Source of the DNA: Methylococcaceae bacterium UBA4132
Lineage (GTDB): Bacteria; Pseudomonadota; Gammaproteobacteria; Methylococcales; Methylomonadaceae
Direction: 5' to 3'
DNA length: 8,090 nucleotides
Assembly: GCA_002380945.1 (NCBI GenBank)
Contig: DFWO01000090.1
Location: 1-8,090, forward strand
The position numbers were made by a program, and so were the translations under genes. The notes below the pieces were generated by a model. The model was not told where the DNA came from. It ran no database searches and saw only the letters and a list, made by a program, of their open reading frames with translations. Shown here one piece after another: positions 6,514 through 8,090 of the stretch (position 1 is its first letter; each line of letters begins with the position of its first letter).

Positions 6514-7731
6514 ATGAAAGAAAATTTTGATGTAATCATTGTCGGTGGTGGCATGGTCGGTTCTGCCGTTGCGTGCGGTTTAGGCGGCAGTTCTTTAAAA
6601 GTTGCGGTGCTGGAAAGTTCACCGCCTGAACCATTTTCCCCCGAACAACCCCATGATTTGCGGGTATCTGCACTCAGTATTGCTTCGCGAAACATTATTG
6701 AAACCGTTGGTGCGTGGCAAGGTATTGTTAATCGACGGATTTGCCCGTTTCGGCGTATGCGCGTGTTTGAAACCGCAGGTGACACAGAATTTTGCAGTGA
6801 TGATATTAATTATCCTGAATTGGGCTACATCGTGGAAAACCGTGTCACGCAACTTGCCCTATTAGATCGTTTACAAGAATTTCCTAATATTGAGCTAATC
6901 TGTCCGACCACTATCAGTAAAATCAACTATCGTTTGGGTGAATCGCCTGAAGTTGAACTAAGCGATGGTAGGGTATTATCAGCAAAAGTGTTGGTGGGTG
7001 CAGATGGCGCACAATCTCGCGTTCGGCAAACCGTCGGTTTAGGTGTGACCAGTTGGGATTATCAGCAACACGCGTTAGTGATTTACATAGATACCGATTA
7101 CGAACAACAAGACATTACTTGGCAGCGATTTGTTGCCAGTGGTCCGCAAGCCTTTTTACCCTTAACAGGGCATTACGGTTCTATTGTTTGGTATAACTCA
7201 CCCGATGAAGTCAATCGTTTAAAAGCATTGTCTTTTGATGATTTGAAACAGGAACTAACTGCCGCGTTTCCTGATTGTTTGGGTAAAGTTAATGCGGTGT
7301 TAGGGATTGCTAGTTTCCCATTGACTCGCCGTCATGCTCAACAATATGTCAAACAAGGTGTCGCTTTAGTCGGCGATGCCGCACACACTATTAACCCCTT
7401 AGCAGGGCAAGGCGTAAATATCGGTTTATTAGATGCAGCCGCCTTAGCTGAAGTGTTACTAGAGGTCAGCAAGCAAGGTCTGGATATTGGTGATGTCAGC
7501 GTATTAAAGCGTTATGAAAAAATGCGCCGCAATGAAAATCTGAAAATGATGACGGTGATGGACGTGTTTTATAACGTATTCAGCAACGACATTTTACCCG
7601 TCAAATTATTACGCAATCTAGGTTTAGGCTTGGCTGAACGCATATTGCCCGCTAAACATAAAGTCATGCGTGGTGCGATGGGTTTGGAAGGAAAATTGCC
7701 CAAATTGGCAAGAGGTGTAGCGATTAATTAA
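6514..7731 (+). CDS. UbiH/UbiF/VisC/COQ6-family FAD-dependent ubiquinone biosynthesis hydroxylase, most like UbiF
   Basis: This flavoprotein monooxygenase hydroxylates the aromatic ring of a ubiquinone precursor using O2 and NAD(P)H, probably peripheral to the inner membrane. At 405 residues it has normal family length. The dinucleotide-binding GGGMVG is at 11-16, with the acidic end of strand 2 at E34. The DG motif (VGADGAQSRVR) is centred on D164. The GD motif G-D-A-A-H-T-I-N-P-L-A-G-Q-G-V-N, at 287-302 with D288, binds FAD and is the family signature. Features recalled from E. coli UbiF (C6 hydroxylase) are SIVWYNSP, FPLTRRHAQQYV, the VLKRYE helix, and MDVFYNVFSND followed by LLRNLGLGLAER. 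They fit UbiF better than UbiI or UbiH, though position specificity varies within the family. ATG at 6514 is preferred over an in-frame TTG at 6505. The GAG at 6502-6504 is only a weak ribosome site. It is divergent from gltB and no other ubi gene is in view. Confidence 0.92.
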   Translation: MKENFDVIIVGGGMVGSAVACGLGGSSLKVAVLESSPPEPFSPEQPHDLRVSALSIASRNIIETVGAWQGIVNRRICPFRRMRVFETAGDTEFCSDDINYPELGYIVENRVTQLALLDRLQEFPNIELICPTTISKINYRLGESPEVELSDGRVLSAKVLVGADGAQSRVRQTVGLGVTSWDYQQHALVIYIDTDYEQQDITWQRFVASGPQAFLPLTGHYGSIVWYNSPDEVNRLKALSFDDLKQELTAAFPDCLGKVNAVLGIASFPLTRRHAQQYVKQGVALVGDAAHTINPLAGQGVNIGLLDAAALAEVLLEVSKQGLDIGDVSVLKRYEKMRRNENLKMMTVMDVFYNVFSNDILPVKLLRNLGLGLAERILPAKHKVMRGAMGLEGKLPKLARGVAIN

Positions 7732-7828
7732 TCGAATTGAACCGCCCCAACGTACGCGGTACGCAATGTTATCAAGAAGCGCATCTTATCGGACGGAAAC
7801 GCCCACCATCCATAACCAGTACAAAAAA

Positions 7829-7834
7829 GAGGAG
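7829..7834 (+). promoter_or_regulatory. Strong ribosome binding site that decides a GTG start
   Basis: GAGGAG (7829-7834) lies five bases before GTG at 7840. An ATG two bases earlier (7838) shares this site but meets a stop after 12 codons, whereas the GTG frame is open to the window edge. The Shine-Dalgarno therefore points to GTG as the start. Confidence 0.7.
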
Positions 7835-7839
7835 ACAAT

Positions 7840-8090
7840 GTGGCGCAATCCATCGAACCTAATATTGCCGATTTAGCCAATAGCTGGCTTAAATCGTATA
7901 AGCTCAATTATAAATTAGAACAAGAATCGTTAAATGCTGAAATTGACAAAGCACTTGAGGATTATTTCACTAAAAATGGTGGAACGGGCGGCAATCGCCC
8001 TGATACAAAATTATTATTGCAAGATAAGAATTTAAACTATTACCCGATTCTGATTGAATATAAAGGTAGAAGTTACGCAGATCGGCTGAA
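7840..8090 (+). CDS. Partial: N-terminus of a probable restriction-modification protein with a PD-(D/E)XK nuclease motif
   Basis: The gene starts at GTG 7840 and runs off the right edge after 83 complete codons. After a helical segment (about 8-45) come a glycine-rich turn, R53-P54-D55, the strand TKLLL, and then YYPILIEYKG at 67-76. D55 with E73-Y-K75, about 18 residues apart on adjacent strands, is the spacing of a PD-(D/E)XK nuclease active site. E34 or E40 in the preceding helix may be the accessory acid. From memory this N-terminus resembles proteins annotated as N-6 DNA methylases with an N-terminal nuclease (type IIG or BcgI-like, often followed by a specificity subunit). If so, the gene would be several times longer, with NPPY-type methylase motifs to the right. 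That part is not visible, so the methylase is inference. It lies 108 bases after the quinone hydroxylase with its own ribosome site, so it probably belongs to a separate unit. Confidence 0.62.
   Translation, partial: MAQSIEPNIADLANSWLKSYKLNYKLEQESLNAEIDKALEDYFTKNGGTGGNRPDTKLLLQDKNLNYYPILIEYKGRSYADRL

Noticed and set aside
6489..6785. Minus-strand open frame overlapping the start of the quinone hydroxylase
   Set aside because: The opposite strand encodes a perfect FAD-binding Rossmann motif. This frame has no motif and would sit across the divergent control region. The frames at 6619-6852 (-) and 6602-6865 (+) are likewise shadows.
7751..7763. CGTAC-GCG-GTACG inverted repeat after the quinone hydroxylase, as a terminator
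   Set aside because: The stem is only five base pairs with a three-base loop and no following T-tract. It is too weak to call.
7838..7876. ATG at 7838 as start of the right-edge gene
   Set aside because: This frame stops after 12 codons. The GTG at 7840 is open to the edge and encodes the nuclease-like sequence.

Overview
The window looks like a chromosomal segment of a gammaproteobacterium of moderate GC content. This rests on a UbiH/UbiF/COQ6-family quinone hydroxylase resembling the enterobacterial enzymes, a bacterial class II GATase-type glutamate synthase, and ordinary Shine-Dalgarno gene structure. A Thiotrichales-like sulfur bacterium is possible, but that is only an impression and no marker gene here fixes it.

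Layout from left to right: (1) bases 1-302 hold no gene I can name, only a short open frame touching the left edge and an inverted repeat just before the next gene. (2) A small exported protein of unknown function (303-805, +) is split into two frames at a run of nine G. (3) Two adjacent stem-loops (813-865) lie between this gene and the convergent gltB. (4) gltB (884-6313, -) fills two thirds of the window. It encodes an unusually long glutamate synthase large subunit of 1809 residues, with an extra ~100-residue segment before the FMN domain, a ~190-residue C-terminal extension, and a cysteine cluster spaced C-x5-C-x3-C. (5) A 200-base divergent control region carries a short inverted repeat over a weak candidate promoter. 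(6) A FAD monooxygenase of ubiquinone biosynthesis, most like UbiF, follows (6514-7731, +). (7) From 7840 to the right edge is the N-terminus of what looks like a restriction-modification protein, with a PD-(D/E)XK nuclease signature.

The genes do not form one pathway. gltB serves ammonium assimilation, the hydroxylase serves respiratory quinone synthesis, and the right edge probably opens a defence locus. No gltD partner follows gltB in this window. Most of the window is ordinary housekeeping sequence. The points most worth a second look are the G-tract frame break, the architecture of the long GltB, and the partial nuclease gene at the right edge.
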